From AG-12 sp027319585 (GTDB lineage: Bacteria; Chloroflexota; Dormibacteria; Aeolococcales; Bog-877): a stretch of DNA of 37,586 nucleotides. The DNA is taken from NCBI GenBank assembly GCA_027319585.1, contig DAHVMY010000017.1:1-37586 (forward strand). Direction: 5' to 3'. The notes beneath the pieces are model-generated. The model was not told the origin of the DNA. It did not search any database and was given only the letters and a program-made list of their open reading frames with translations. Position numbers and translations under genes: made by a program. How positions within the stretch are numbered: position 1 is the first letter of the stretch; each line of letters opens with the position of its first letter. Below, in pieces: positions 12,891-20,712 of this stretch.

Positions 12891-15628
12891 AGTCCGGGCT
12901 CTACCTCCGCTACACCACCCGATCGCTGCGGCGCGGGGGACGACGCACGGTCCTCGGCGCCTTCTGCGTCGGGGTGGGGGTGATGGCGATCGTGGGGCTG
13001 CAGCTGGCGGCGGCGATGGTGTCCTCGTCCCTGACCGCCAACGTGCGGCAGGCCAACGGAGGAGACGTATCCGTGGTCTCCACCGCGGTCCCACTGCCCG
13101 CCTCCGAACTGCCGGTCCTGGCCCAGCTCAAGCGCACCGGTCAGATCACCCGGTACACGGCGGTGCGGGAGTACCAGGCGACCCTGATCAGGAGCAACGG
13201 CCAGGGCGTCTCCACCGTCATCGACGCGGTGGACCCGGCGTCCTTCCCCCTGGTCGGCCGGCTCACCCTGAACCCGGGCGCGCAGGGCACGTTCACCCAG
13301 CTGATGCGCCGCCGGGACACCATGGTCCTCTCCGCCTCGGTCGCCAGCCTGCTCAAGGCCCGAGTCGGTTCGTTGGTGCGGGTGAACGCTGCCGCCGCCA
13401 CCCACCCGATCTACTGGACGGTGGGCGGGGTCATCCAGGGAACCGCCCCGGCGGGGCTGTCCCAGGACGTGATCACCTCCTACGCCACCCTGGCCTCGAG
13501 CCTTGCCCGATCGGCGCCGGTCGACTACGGCGAGGTCTATCTCACTACCCGGAACTCCGGCCAGGCGGCGAAGGTCGCCGCCGAGCTCAGCCGTCAGCTG
13601 CCGCTGGCGACCGTGTCCACCGTCCAGCAGGCGCTGAACTCGGATCGCAAGGCCGACCAGCAGCTGACCCAGTTCCTGGCGGTCGCGGGGCTGGCGGCTC
13701 TTCTGATCGGCGGGATCGGGATCGTCAACACCATGCAGGTGAGCCTCTCGCGGCGCCGCCTCGAGATCGCGATGCTGAAGACCACCGGGTACAGGAGGCG
13801 CGACCTCTATGTGCTCTTCGGCCTGGAGGCGGCCCTCCTCGGCTTGACCGGAGGGATCGCGGGGGCGCTCGCGGGGATCGGGCTGTCCGACGGGATCCGG
13901 CTGTTGCTGCAGAACATCGCCGCGCTGGATATCAACTTCGTCCTCGACTGGGAGGTGGTGCTGGCGGGGGTGGGGATCGGGGTCGCCACCACCTGCATCT
14001 TCGCGATCCTCCCCATCGTCCGCCTCAGCCGGGTGCGCCCAGCGGCCGTCCTGCGCGACGACCCGGGGGGCACCAGTGCCGCCGTCGTGGGCTCCAGCCT
14101 GCTGCTGCTGGCCCTGGTGGGTGCGCTGTTCTGGCTGCTGGCGGCCGCGATCCTGGGTTCGGTGACGCTGGCCCTGGCCCTGGTGGTGGGGACCGGAATC
14201 GCCCTGTTCATCCTGACTGGCCTCTTCAGCCTGGCGCTCATGGTCATGGGCAAACTCCCCGTCCCCGAGCGCTTCACCCCCAGCTATCTGGCCCTGGTCA
14301 CCGCGGCCTTGCTGGTGGCGATCGGGATCACCCGGGTCTCCAGCCTGCGGGCGGTGGGGGCGCTCATGATCGCGTTTGCCCTGCTCGGCTACCTGGTGGT
14401 GGTGCTGCCGCGCCCGTTGAAGTCGGTGGTGCGCTTCGCCTTCCGCAACGCCAGCCGCCAGCGGACCCGCACCGCGGCGACCGCGGTGGCGCTGTTCGTG
14501 GGGGTGTTCGCGGTCGGCCTGATCCTGGTCCTGGGCACCGACATTCGCGCCGATCTCGACTCGATCATCACCCAGTCGACCAGCTACAACGTGATCGCGG
14601 TCGCCCCCAGCACCGACCAGGTGGCCCTGACCCGGGCCGTGCGCCGCCTCCATCCCGGTCACCAGCTGGTCTCCAACGCCGCCATCACCGAGCCGGTCTC
14701 CATCGCCGGTGTCCCCTTCGCCAAGGCGGTCGCCGGCGGCGCGACCACCGGTCGGGGCAAGGAGGCGGTCGCGCTGCTCAGCGGGATCCAGGGGTTCGAC
14801 GTGCAGGGCGGTGTCACCCCGCCGGTCTCGATCACCTCCGGTCGCCAGCTCGACGCGGCCGATCAGGCGGGAAACGGCGTGCTCGTCGAGAACGTCCTGC
14901 ACGGTGCCCCCTACCACCTGCGTCTGGGAGACCAGATCGGGCTGCTCGACCCGCTCTCAAGGAGCGCTCGGGTGGTGGAGGTCAGGGTGGTCGGGTTCTA
15001 CAGCGTCGTCCATCGCGGCGCCAAGAGCGGGATCTCCATCACCACCACGGTGGCGCCCATCCTGGCCACCACCGGCACCACCGCCCGGATCGGTGGCAGC
15101 GGGGTCATGGAGGTGGTGGAGATGAAGTTCCCGCCCGATCGCGCGGACGCGGCGGCGACCAACCTGCGCCAGAGGGTGACCGGTGCGCAGGTGATAAGCC
15201 TCGCCGACTTCACCCTGATCATCGACCAGTTCCTCAACAACGCCATCCTCTTCCTCACCGCGATCGCCTCCCTGGCGCTGCTGGCCGGGATCGTGATCAT
15301 CGCCAACTCCGTGGCCCTGGCGCTGCTGGAGCGCCGCCGCGAGATCGGCATCCAGAAGGCGGTGGGGCAGGGCAGCCGGGAGGTCTTCGCGCAGGTATTG
15401 ATCGAGACCGGCGCGGTCGCCTGGCTGGGAGCGACCGGCGGCATGCTCGCGATCGCGCTGGCGCTGCTGCCGCTGGGGCGGCTGGTGATCAAGATCTCAC
15501 TGGGGATCCCGACCCCGCTGGCGCTCGCCATCGTGGTCGGTGCGATCGTGGTGGCAGTGCTCACCGCCGCCCTGGTGGCCTGGGGGCCGGTCAGGGTGCG
15601 CCCCCTGGAGGTGCTGCGCTACGAGTGA
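12887..15628 (+). CDS. FtsX-family ABC permease with two FtsX domains
   Basis: The 913-residue membrane protein has an N-terminal anchor helix (VLGAFCVGVGVMAIVGLQLA), an extracytoplasmic MacB-like domain (about 55-230), and a first FtsX domain of three to four helices starting at LAVAGLAALLIGGIGIVNTM. A central group of hydrophobic helices (about 395-510) and a second outer domain follow. The second FtsX domain near the C-terminus contains ALLERRREIGIQKAVGQGSR. Both FtsX domains carry the RR(R/L)EI motif that contacts the ATPase. Such proteins export lipids, lipoproteins or peptides, or act as mechanotransmitters; the cargo is unknown. TTG 12887 overlaps the ATPase stop. The last 10 bases overlap the convergent GNAT gene. 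Confidence 0.9.
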   Translation: MKSGLYLRYTTRSLRRGGRRTVLGAFCVGVGVMAIVGLQLAAAMVSSSLTANVRQANGGDVSVVSTAVPLPASELPVLAQLKRTGQITRYTAVREYQATLIRSNGQGVSTVIDAVDPASFPLVGRLTLNPGAQGTFTQLMRRRDTMVLSASVASLLKARVGSLVRVNAAAATHPIYWTVGGVIQGTAPAGLSQDVITSYATLASSLARSAPVDYGEVYLTTRNSGQAAKVAAELSRQLPLATVSTVQQALNSDRKADQQLTQFLAVAGLAALLIGGIGIVNTMQVSLSRRRLEIAMLKTTGYRRRDLYVLFGLEAALLGLTGGIAGALAGIGLSDGIRLLLQNIAALDINFVLDWEVVLAGVGIGVATTCIFAILPIVRLSRVRPAAVLRDDPGGTSAAVVGSSLLLLALVGALFWLLAAAILGSVTLALALVVGTGIALFILTGLFSLALMVMGKLPVPERFTPSYLALVTAALLVAIGITRVSSLRAVGALMIAFALLGYLVVVLPRPLKSVVRFAFRNASRQRTRTAATAVALFVGVFAVGLILVLGTDIRADLDSIITQSTSYNVIAVAPSTDQVALTRAVRRLHPGHQLVSNAAITEPVSIAGVPFAKAVAGGATTGRGKEAVALLSGIQGFDVQGGVTPPVSITSGRQLDAADQAGNGVLVENVLHGAPYHLRLGDQIGLLDPLSRSARVVEVRVVGFYSVVHRGAKSGISITTTVAPILATTGTTARIGGSGVMEVVEMKFPPDRADAAATNLRQRVTGAQVISLADFTLIIDQFLNNAILFLTAIASLALLAGIVIIANSVALALLERRREIGIQKAVGQGSREVFAQVLIETGAVAWLGATGGMLAIALALLPLGRLVIKISLGIPTPLALAIVVGAIVVAVLTAALVAWGPVRVRPLEVLRYE

Positions 15629-16290
15629 GCGGCCGCTCCGGGCTCGGGTCGGGGTCGCTCAGGGAGCGGCGGTCGCCGCATCACCCAGAAGTGGGGGGCG
15701 CGGGCGGGGCTGAGCTCGGCCACGACCCGGAAACCGCGGCCCTCGTAGAAGCGCACATCGGATCTGGTAACCGTGTCCAGGTAGGCCTGGACCCCGGTCC
15801 GGTCGCAGCGCTCCAACACCGGCGCCAGGACCGCGGAGCCAAGCCCCTGCCCCTGGCGCGCCGGCTCGGTGCCCAGCACCGCCAGGTACCAGGCCGGGCC
15901 GCGGGGGTGCAGCTGGTGGACACGGGCGGTGGTCCAGGCGGCCGAGGGGAGCCTCCGCCCCATCAGGGCCACCGCGCGAAGGTTCCAACGCAAGAGGTCG
16001 CCGGCTCTGCCATGCGTGCCGCCGGCGGCCGCGGCGCCCATCGACAGCCAGAGGGCGGCCGAACTGAGGTCCTCAGTCCCCCAGCCCTCCCCCGTCGCGA
16101 GCAGGATCCGCGCCGTGAGCCGGTACCAGCGGCTCAGCTTGGCGGCGCGCGACGCGGCCTGCGGAAACAGCCACGCCGAGGTGGGGTCGGCGGCGAAGGC
16201 CCGTGCCAGCATCTCCCCGATACGGTCGGCGTCGGACTGATCGAGCCGCCGGACCCCGACCCGGGAGCTGGGTGCGGATGGCTCGTTCAT
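15619..16290 (-). CDS. GNAT-family N-acetyltransferase
   Basis: The 223-residue protein carries a GNAT fold. Strand 4 and the acetyl-CoA loop are seen as AWYLAVLGTEPARQGQGLGS, with the R/Q-x-x-G-x-G motif RQGQGLG, and DVRFYEGRGFRVVAE is the usual C-terminal motif B region. The N-terminus VGVRRLDQSDADRIGEMLAR also fits. The acceptor is unknown; antibiotics, small molecules and protein N-termini are all possible. The start is ATG 16290 without a clear ribosome site. Its 3' end overlaps the ABC permease gene by 10 bp, tail to tail. Confidence 0.85.
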   Translation of the reverse strand: MNEPSAPSSRVGVRRLDQSDADRIGEMLARAFAADPTSAWLFPQAASRAAKLSRWYRLTARILLATGEGWGTEDLSSAALWLSMGAAAAGGTHGRAGDLLRWNLRAVALMGRRLPSAAWTTARVHQLHPRGPAWYLAVLGTEPARQGQGLGSAVLAPVLERCDRTGVQAYLDTVTRSDVRFYEGRGFRVVAELSPARAPHFWVMRRPPLPERPRPEPGAAAHS

Positions 16291-16341
16291 CCGGAGGCCC
16301 AGGGTCCCGCCCCCTGAGCCCGGAGCCCGCTGAGTGTGAGA

Positions 16342-16794
16342 TCAGTCGTCGGCGTTGGCGCCCTGTCCGCGCGCCACCCGTTCGGCCACCGCGTTCATCA
16401 CGACCGGCGCCGCCATCCGACCGGCCCTGAGCGCCAGCGCCTGCAGGGGCCCGCGCGAGCGCTTGGCCCGGGAGGTGGCGCCTCGAACCATGGTTCGGCC
16501 CGCGGCCTCCTCGAGCAGCTCCTGCAGGCGGCGACGCCACTCATCGGGCATCTCCTCGATCCAGTCGGTGGTGGTCGGCTCCTCGCGGCGGCGGCGGCGC
16601 TGCCGGACCACGTAGACGGTCCCCACCACCGCCACCACCAGCACCCCGGCCGCGAGGCGGGCGCCGTCCCGACGAAGCCGCCACTTGGGGTCCAGCTCCC
16701 TGCGGAGCCGGGCCTCGATGCGGTCGAGGGTCGCCCCGGCCCGCGCCCGGGTGACCGCTATCTGTGCGCGCGCTTGCTCTGGAGTCGTGCCCAC
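16342..16794 (-). CDS. DUF3618-like membrane-anchored protein
   Basis: The 150-residue protein begins with TPEQARAQIAVTRARAGATL and LDRIEARLRREL, the DUF3618 pattern of a helical segment before a membrane anchor. One membrane helix follows (LAAGVLVVAVVGTVYVVRQR, about 47-66), then a basic stretch RQRRRRREE and a mixed-charge C-terminal region. Function is unknown; DUF3618 genes usually lie beside Holin-X or YtxH-like genes in actinobacteria, as here. GTG 16794 is internal to the upstream Holin-X gene, a 37-bp overlap that shows translational coupling. Confidence 0.75.
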   Translation of the reverse strand: MGTTPEQARAQIAVTRARAGATLDRIEARLRRELDPKWRLRRDGARLAAGVLVVAVVGTVYVVRQRRRRREEPTTTDWIEEMPDEWRRRLQELLEEAAGRTMVRGATSRAKRSRGPLQALALRAGRMAAPVVMNAVAERVARGQGANADD

Positions 16795-17150
16795 TCGAGA
16801 TCCTCAATCAGGCTCTGCTTGCTGTCGGTGAACGGCCACAGGTGCCGGTTGGACCAGACCGCCGCAGCTCCCGCCCCCAGCAGTACCAGCCCCGCCAACG
16901 CGACTATCCCCGCCACCAGGGTGTGGTTGGGGATCCACTCGACCAGGGTGATGAGGGCGAAGATGCAGAACACACTGAGACCCACCATCGCCAGCGCGCC
17001 CGCGACCGCCACCCGGATCCCCCGACGGGCGCTGCGCTTGAGTTCGGCCTTGGCCAGGGCCAGTTCGTCGGCCGCGAGCTGCCGCATCTCGTCGGAGAAC
17101 TCGCTCACGAGTCGGGAGATCGGCTCCTCGGCGGGATCGGACCTGGCCAT
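16758..17150 (-). CDS. Actinobacterial Holin-X family membrane protein
   Basis: The 130-residue protein matches the phage-holin-like family called putative actinobacterial Holin-X. An N-terminal amphipathic helix (ISRLVSEFSDEMRQLAADEL, then ALAKAELKRSARRG) is followed by two membrane helices (AVAGALAMVGLSVFCIFALI and LVAGIVALAGLVLLGAGAAA). Despite the name these are chromosomal, non-phage proteins, probably linked to membrane stress or envelope homeostasis. The ATG at 17150 has no ribosome site. A TACCCT box 7 nt upstream suggests a near-leaderless transcript. Confidence 0.78.
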   Translation of the reverse strand: MARSDPAEEPISRLVSEFSDEMRQLAADELALAKAELKRSARRGIRVAVAGALAMVGLSVFCIFALITLVEWIPNHTLVAGIVALAGLVLLGAGAAAVWSNRHLWPFTDSKQSLIEDLEWARLQSKRAHR

Positions 17151-17157
17151 CTCATGC

Positions 17158-17163
17158 AGGGTA
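17158..17163 (-). promoter_or_regulatory. Candidate -10 box of the Holin-X operon
   Basis: TACCCT (TANNNT) ends 7 nt before the ATG at 17150, so transcription would begin at or within a base of the start codon. No Shine-Dalgarno is present and no clear -35 is seen. It faces the otsB promoter 31 bp away. Confidence 0.45.
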
Positions 17164-17193
17164 GCGGATGGCGGCCGGCTCCCGTGCGCCTCC

Positions 17194-17199
17194 TATGAT
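17194..17199 (+). promoter_or_regulatory. Candidate -10 box of otsB (leaderless)
   Basis: TATGAT, one base from consensus, is followed by exactly 6 nt and then the GTG start of otsB at 17206, which would be base +1. This is the geometry of leaderless genes in Actinomycetota and Deinococcus. No -35 box is visible. Confidence 0.55.
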
Positions 17200-17205
17200 C
17201 AAAAG

Positions 17206-18069
17206 GTGGGACTTAGAGCTGCCGGCGACCGGTCCGAGCTGATCGCCCCCTGGGTGCGGCTCGCCCGCCGGGGCAGCCTGCTGATCGCCACCGACTTCGA
17301 TGGGACGATCGCACCGGTGGTCAGGGATCCGCGCAGGGCGCGCCCGCTACCCCAGGCGGCCGGTGCCATGGCGACCCTGGCAGCCCGGACGCCGGTCGCG
17401 GTGATCAGCGCCCGGGACCTGGCCAACCTGGCGGTCCAATGCCCGATCCCCGGGGTCCTGCTGCTGGGCAGCTACGGGCTGGAGCCGTGGATGCGGCTGT
17501 CCAGGGAGGAGCCGCTCCCTCCACCGACTCCACCGTCCGAGCGGCTGGTGCGGCTGGCGCAGAGCCTGGAGGAGCTCACCGACTGGCTGCCCGGGGTGCA
17601 GGTCGAGACCAAGACCATGGGAGTCGCGGTGCATTACCGCAACTCCCCCGAGCCCCGCCGGGCGGCCCAGCTGGTGCGCCGGATGGTGGAGCAGGTGGCC
17701 CGCGCCGATGGGCTGGATGTGGTGCGCGGCAAGCTGGTGGTGGAGGTGCGTCCCCCCAAGAGCGGCAACAAGGGCACCGCCCTGGCGGCGATCCTGGACC
17801 GGCTGAGCCCGCGCGGGTGTGTCTTCGCGGGAGACGACCTGGGGGACCTGCCGGCGATGGAGGAGCTGCACCGCCGCCGCCCCGACCTGGAGCTGGCCTG
17901 CGCGATCGGCATCCTCAGCCCCGAGTCCAGCCCGCTGGTCGCGGAGACCGCCGACCGGTGCCTGGACGGGCCGGCGGCGTGGGCGGCGGTCCTGGAGGAG
18001 CTGGCGGCATCCCTGGCTAAGGAGGCGCCCAGGCGCCCGAGGCCGGCTACTGCGCGAGCAGGTCGTTGA
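17206..18069 (+). CDS. otsB: Trehalose-6-phosphate phosphatase
   Basis: From GTG 17206 the protein is 287 residues of the HAD superfamily. Motif I is ATDFDGTIAPVV with the nucleophile and general-acid aspartates. The cap region holds LLGSYGLEPWM and MGVAVHYRNSP, then KLVVEVRPPKSGNKGTAL with the motif III lysine and CVFAGDDLGDLPAME as motif IV. It removes phosphate from trehalose-6-phosphate to give trehalose, a desiccation and osmotic protectant. The frame is open far upstream, but no family similarity precedes 17206 and the -10 box supports that start. Its last 23 bp overlap the convergent otsA gene. Confidence 0.9.
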   Translation: MGLRAAGDRSELIAPWVRLARRGSLLIATDFDGTIAPVVRDPRRARPLPQAAGAMATLAARTPVAVISARDLANLAVQCPIPGVLLLGSYGLEPWMRLSREEPLPPPTPPSERLVRLAQSLEELTDWLPGVQVETKTMGVAVHYRNSPEPRRAAQLVRRMVEQVARADGLDVVRGKLVVEVRPPKSGNKGTALAAILDRLSPRGCVFAGDDLGDLPAMEELHRRRPDLELACAIGILSPESSPLVAETADRCLDGPAAWAAVLEELAASLAKEAPRRPRPATARAGR

Positions 18070-19579
18070 GGTCCTGGAGCTGGTCGCTGATCCAGCGCGT
18101 GATGTCGTTGCGCCTCACGATCTGGCGGAGCTGGCGGGCGCGGTTGCCACGGTATCGCTTGGCCATCGTCAGCGCCGAATGGAGCGCCTCCGCGGTCTGA
18201 TCGATGTCGAAGGGATTGATCCCCAGGGCCTGGGGGCCGAGCTCCTCGTAGCTGCCGGCGTTCTCGCTCAGGACCAGGACCCCGTCGCGCTCGTTGCAGA
18301 GCACCCCCTCCTTGGCGACCAGGTTCATGCCGTCGTAGATGGGGTTGACCAGCAGAGCGTCGTAGTTCTTGTAGGCGGCCACCGCCCGGTGGAGGTTGTC
18401 GGCGACCTCCAGCCGGATCGGCAGCCAGCTGCCCGACTGAAAGCGGCGGTTGACGCGGGCGGTGGCCGCCACCAGCGCCCCCAGGTAGGCCCGGTATGCG
18501 TCCACGTTCTGCCGGCTGCGCTGCAGCAGGGCCCAGAAGACCACCCGGCCGCGCAGCTCCGGATGCGCCTCCAGCAGCCGCTCGTAGGCCAGAAAGCCGC
18601 GCACGATGTTCTTGCTGAGGTCGGTGCGGTCGACCCGCAGGATCAGCATCTCCGGGCGCCAGGTGGCGATCAGCTCCTCCTCGCGCCTCACCGCCGGGCT
18701 GGCCGCCATCTGGGTCATCCCGTCGATGTCGATGGAGATCGGGTAGGCGCGCACCCAGACCGAGCGGCCCTCGTAGAACACGATCCGCTGGCGGTGGTCC
18801 ACCCCCAGCCCCAGGTTCTCCTCACAGGTCATGAGGAAGTTGCGCACATCCAGGCTGGTCTGCAGCCCCACCACATCGTTCCCCAGCAGCCCGGTCAGGA
18901 TCCCGTCGCGCATGTGCCGGGGGATGACCTTCCAGTACTGAGGGGTGGGCCAGGGGATGTGGATGAAGTGCTGGAGCCGCGCCTCGGGCAGCCGAGCCCT
19001 GACCATCGCCGGCAGGAGATAGAGGTGATAGTCCTGGGTCATGACCAGCGGCCGCAGCGGCGATGAGGTGGCGACCCTCACCACCTGGTCGGCGAAGTCC
19101 TGATTGACCCGGACGTATCCCTCCCGCCAGGCCCGGCCCGTGGCGGAGTCCAGGATCGGCTCCCGGCCCAGGTCCCAGAGATAGTGCTGGATGAACCACA
19201 GGAGCGGATTGCTGATCTGGTTGTAGTAGAGGTCGTAGGCCTCCGGGTCGGACTCCACGAAGACCACCCGAAAGCTCTCCTGGTCCTCGGTCGTCACCTC
19301 GACCACGCCGTCAGCGCCGGCGGTCCTGATCAGGGCGCGATCGGCGTCCCCGCGGGCGGCCCCGATCCAGGTGGAGTTGCTGGAGCGGGCCAGGGAGGCC
19401 ATGGCGGTCACCAGCCCCCCACCACCTCTGGTGATGCGCTCCACCCTTCCCTCCTCCAGGTGGACGTCGATGGGGGGGCGGTTGGCGACCACGATCGTCT
19501 GCCACCCCTGCAGCATCCGCCGCAGGTACGGTTCGATTCCGGGCATGCCGCATAGGATGACAAAGCGGCCCCCGCTCAT
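18047..19579 (-). CDS. otsA: GT20 trehalose-6-phosphate synthase, divergent
   Basis: This 510-residue GT20 glycosyltransferase should join a nucleotide-activated glucose to glucose-6-phosphate. Conserved parts are QTIVVANRPP, GGGGLVTAMASLA, QDYHLYLLPAMVRARLPEAR, FIHIPWPTP, AYPISID and YDGMNLVAKEG. Several positions differ from E. coli OtsA. The VDRLDYSKG block reads VDRTDLSKN, keeping R and K. WIGWPG reads WIGAARG, and PLRDGMNL reads PIYDGMNL. Such changes are shared by a clade of GT20 enzymes, so a different sugar donor or acceptor is possible, but the adjoining otsB favours trehalose. ATG 19579 is used, with a TAGCCT box 5 nt before it; ATGs at 19546 and 19513 are alternatives. Confidence 0.85.
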   Translation of the reverse strand: MSGGRFVILCGMPGIEPYLRRMLQGWQTIVVANRPPIDVHLEEGRVERITRGGGGLVTAMASLARSSNSTWIGAARGDADRALIRTAGADGVVEVTTEDQESFRVVFVESDPEAYDLYYNQISNPLLWFIQHYLWDLGREPILDSATGRAWREGYVRVNQDFADQVVRVATSSPLRPLVMTQDYHLYLLPAMVRARLPEARLQHFIHIPWPTPQYWKVIPRHMRDGILTGLLGNDVVGLQTSLDVRNFLMTCEENLGLGVDHRQRIVFYEGRSVWVRAYPISIDIDGMTQMAASPAVRREEELIATWRPEMLILRVDRTDLSKNIVRGFLAYERLLEAHPELRGRVVFWALLQRSRQNVDAYRAYLGALVAATARVNRRFQSGSWLPIRLEVADNLHRAVAAYKNYDALLVNPIYDGMNLVAKEGVLCNERDGVLVLSENAGSYEELGPQALGINPFDIDQTAEALHSALTMAKRYRGNRARQLRQIVRRNDITRWISDQLQDLNDLLAQ

Positions 19580-19584
19580 GGGTG

Positions 19585-19590
19585 AGGCTA
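19585..19590 (-). promoter_or_regulatory. Candidate -10 box of otsA
   Basis: TAGCCT (TANNNT) is followed by 5 nt and the ATG at 19579, without a ribosome site, again suggesting a near-leaderless start. It is weaker support than the otsB box because the spacing is one base short. Confidence 0.35.
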
Positions 19591-19654
19591 CGGGAGCTTG
19601 GACGACGCCCGGGCTTCGGATCCCGCGCCGGACTCCGCCCCGGGGCGGCGGTTA

Positions 19655-20710
19655 CTAGCGGAACTGGCGCTGGAGGTTGTCCAGCTCAGCGGCGCCCGGA
19701 CACAGCTTGGCAAAGGGCAGCTGGGCAAGGGGGGTCCGGGAGGTTCCCGCCAACTCGTGCATCTCCGGGGCGGACTCGTCCAAAAACAGCAGCCCGGTCG
19801 CGATCTCGCCGTGGCGGCTGCGTTCCCGCAGGTAGGCTTCCACCGCGCCCCGGTCTGCGGGGTCGTAGCCCTCCGGAACCGCCCGGAATTTGACCCGGGC
19901 GCCGTCGTGCAGGGTGACCTCGGTAGCCCGGTCCGGCACCAGCGACTCCACGATCTCCTGATGCTGCCCGATGAAGTCGGCCTCGATCTCCCTCAGCTCG
20001 TGATCGCGCATGTACCGGTAGCTCTTGGTCGAGCCCTCGTGGTCGTTGAACTGCACACAGGGCGAGATGACGTCCACCAGGGCGAACCCCCGATGCGCCA
20101 CCGCCGCCTTCAGGATCGGCACCAGCTGGCGCTTGTCCCCGGAGAAACCGCGGGCCAGGAAGGTGGCCCCAAGGCTGAGCCCCAGCATGATCGGGTCCAC
20201 CGGGGGCAACCGGTTGAGATCCCCGCGCCGGGAGCGCGAGCCCACGTCGGCAGAGGCCGAGAACTGACCCTTGGTCAACCCGTAGACCCCGTTGTTCTCA
20301 ATGAGATAGGCCATGTTCACGTTGCGCCGGATGGCGTGGGCCAGATTGCCCAGCCCGATCGAGAGGGAGTCGCCGTCCCCGGAGACGCCGATCAGGATGA
20401 GCTCCCGGTTGGCGGCGGCCGCACCGGTCGCGATCGTGGCCATACGGCCGTGGACGGAGTTGAAGCCGTGGGCGCCGGAGACAAAGTAGGCGGGGGTCTT
20501 GGAGGAGCAGCCGATACCGCTCAGCTTGGCGATCAGATGGGGCGGCAGCGATAGTTCGAAGAAGGCCTGAATCAGGGCCGCGGTGATGGAGTCGTGGCCA
20601 CACCCGGCGCAGAGCGTCGACATCCCCCCCTGGTAGTCCTGAAGGGTGAGCCCGAGCTCGTTGCGCGCCAGCGGCAGCAACGGAATCAATGGTTTGGTGA
20701 TCGATGGCAC
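19655..20710 (-). CDS. korB: 2-oxoglutarate:ferredoxin oxidoreductase beta subunit
   Basis: The 351-residue subunit binds thiamine diphosphate and the proximal 4Fe-4S cluster. Its TPP motif is GDGDSLSIGLGNLAHAIRRN through IENNGVYGLTKGQ (residues 111-149). Four candidate cluster cysteines are C34 and C37 (LCAGCGHD), C68 (GIGCSSKT) and C218 (ISPCVQFND). With KorA it converts 2-oxoglutarate, CoA and oxidised ferredoxin to succinyl-CoA, CO2 and reduced ferredoxin, or the reverse. GTG 20710 stands 2 bp after the korA stop. The C-terminus has a long tail (about residues 240-351) typical of the actinobacterial and thermophile two-subunit type. Confidence 0.92.
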   Translation of the reverse strand: MPSITKPLIPLLPLARNELGLTLQDYQGGMSTLCAGCGHDSITAALIQAFFELSLPPHLIAKLSGIGCSSKTPAYFVSGAHGFNSVHGRMATIATGAAAANRELILIGVSGDGDSLSIGLGNLAHAIRRNVNMAYLIENNGVYGLTKGQFSASADVGSRSRRGDLNRLPPVDPIMLGLSLGATFLARGFSGDKRQLVPILKAAVAHRGFALVDVISPCVQFNDHEGSTKSYRYMRDHELREIEADFIGQHQEIVESLVPDRATEVTLHDGARVKFRAVPEGYDPADRGAVEAYLRERSRHGEIATGLLFLDESAPEMHELAGTSRTPLAQLPFAKLCPGAAELDNLQRQFR

Positions 20711-20712
20711 CC

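Noticed and set aside
12809..14917. A 700-codon open frame antisense to the ABC permease gene
   Set aside because: It is rich in Gly, Arg, Gln, His and Asp with no domain or motif, typical of antisense frames in GC-rich DNA; the permease on the other strand has clear FtsX domains.
16758..17150. Prophage holin gene
   Set aside because: The family is chromosomal in actinobacteria and no other phage gene is nearby.
19635..19648. CCGCCCCGGGGCGG palindrome after otsA/korB as a terminator
   Set aside because: It has no loop and no T-run, and such GC palindromes occur by chance in this composition.
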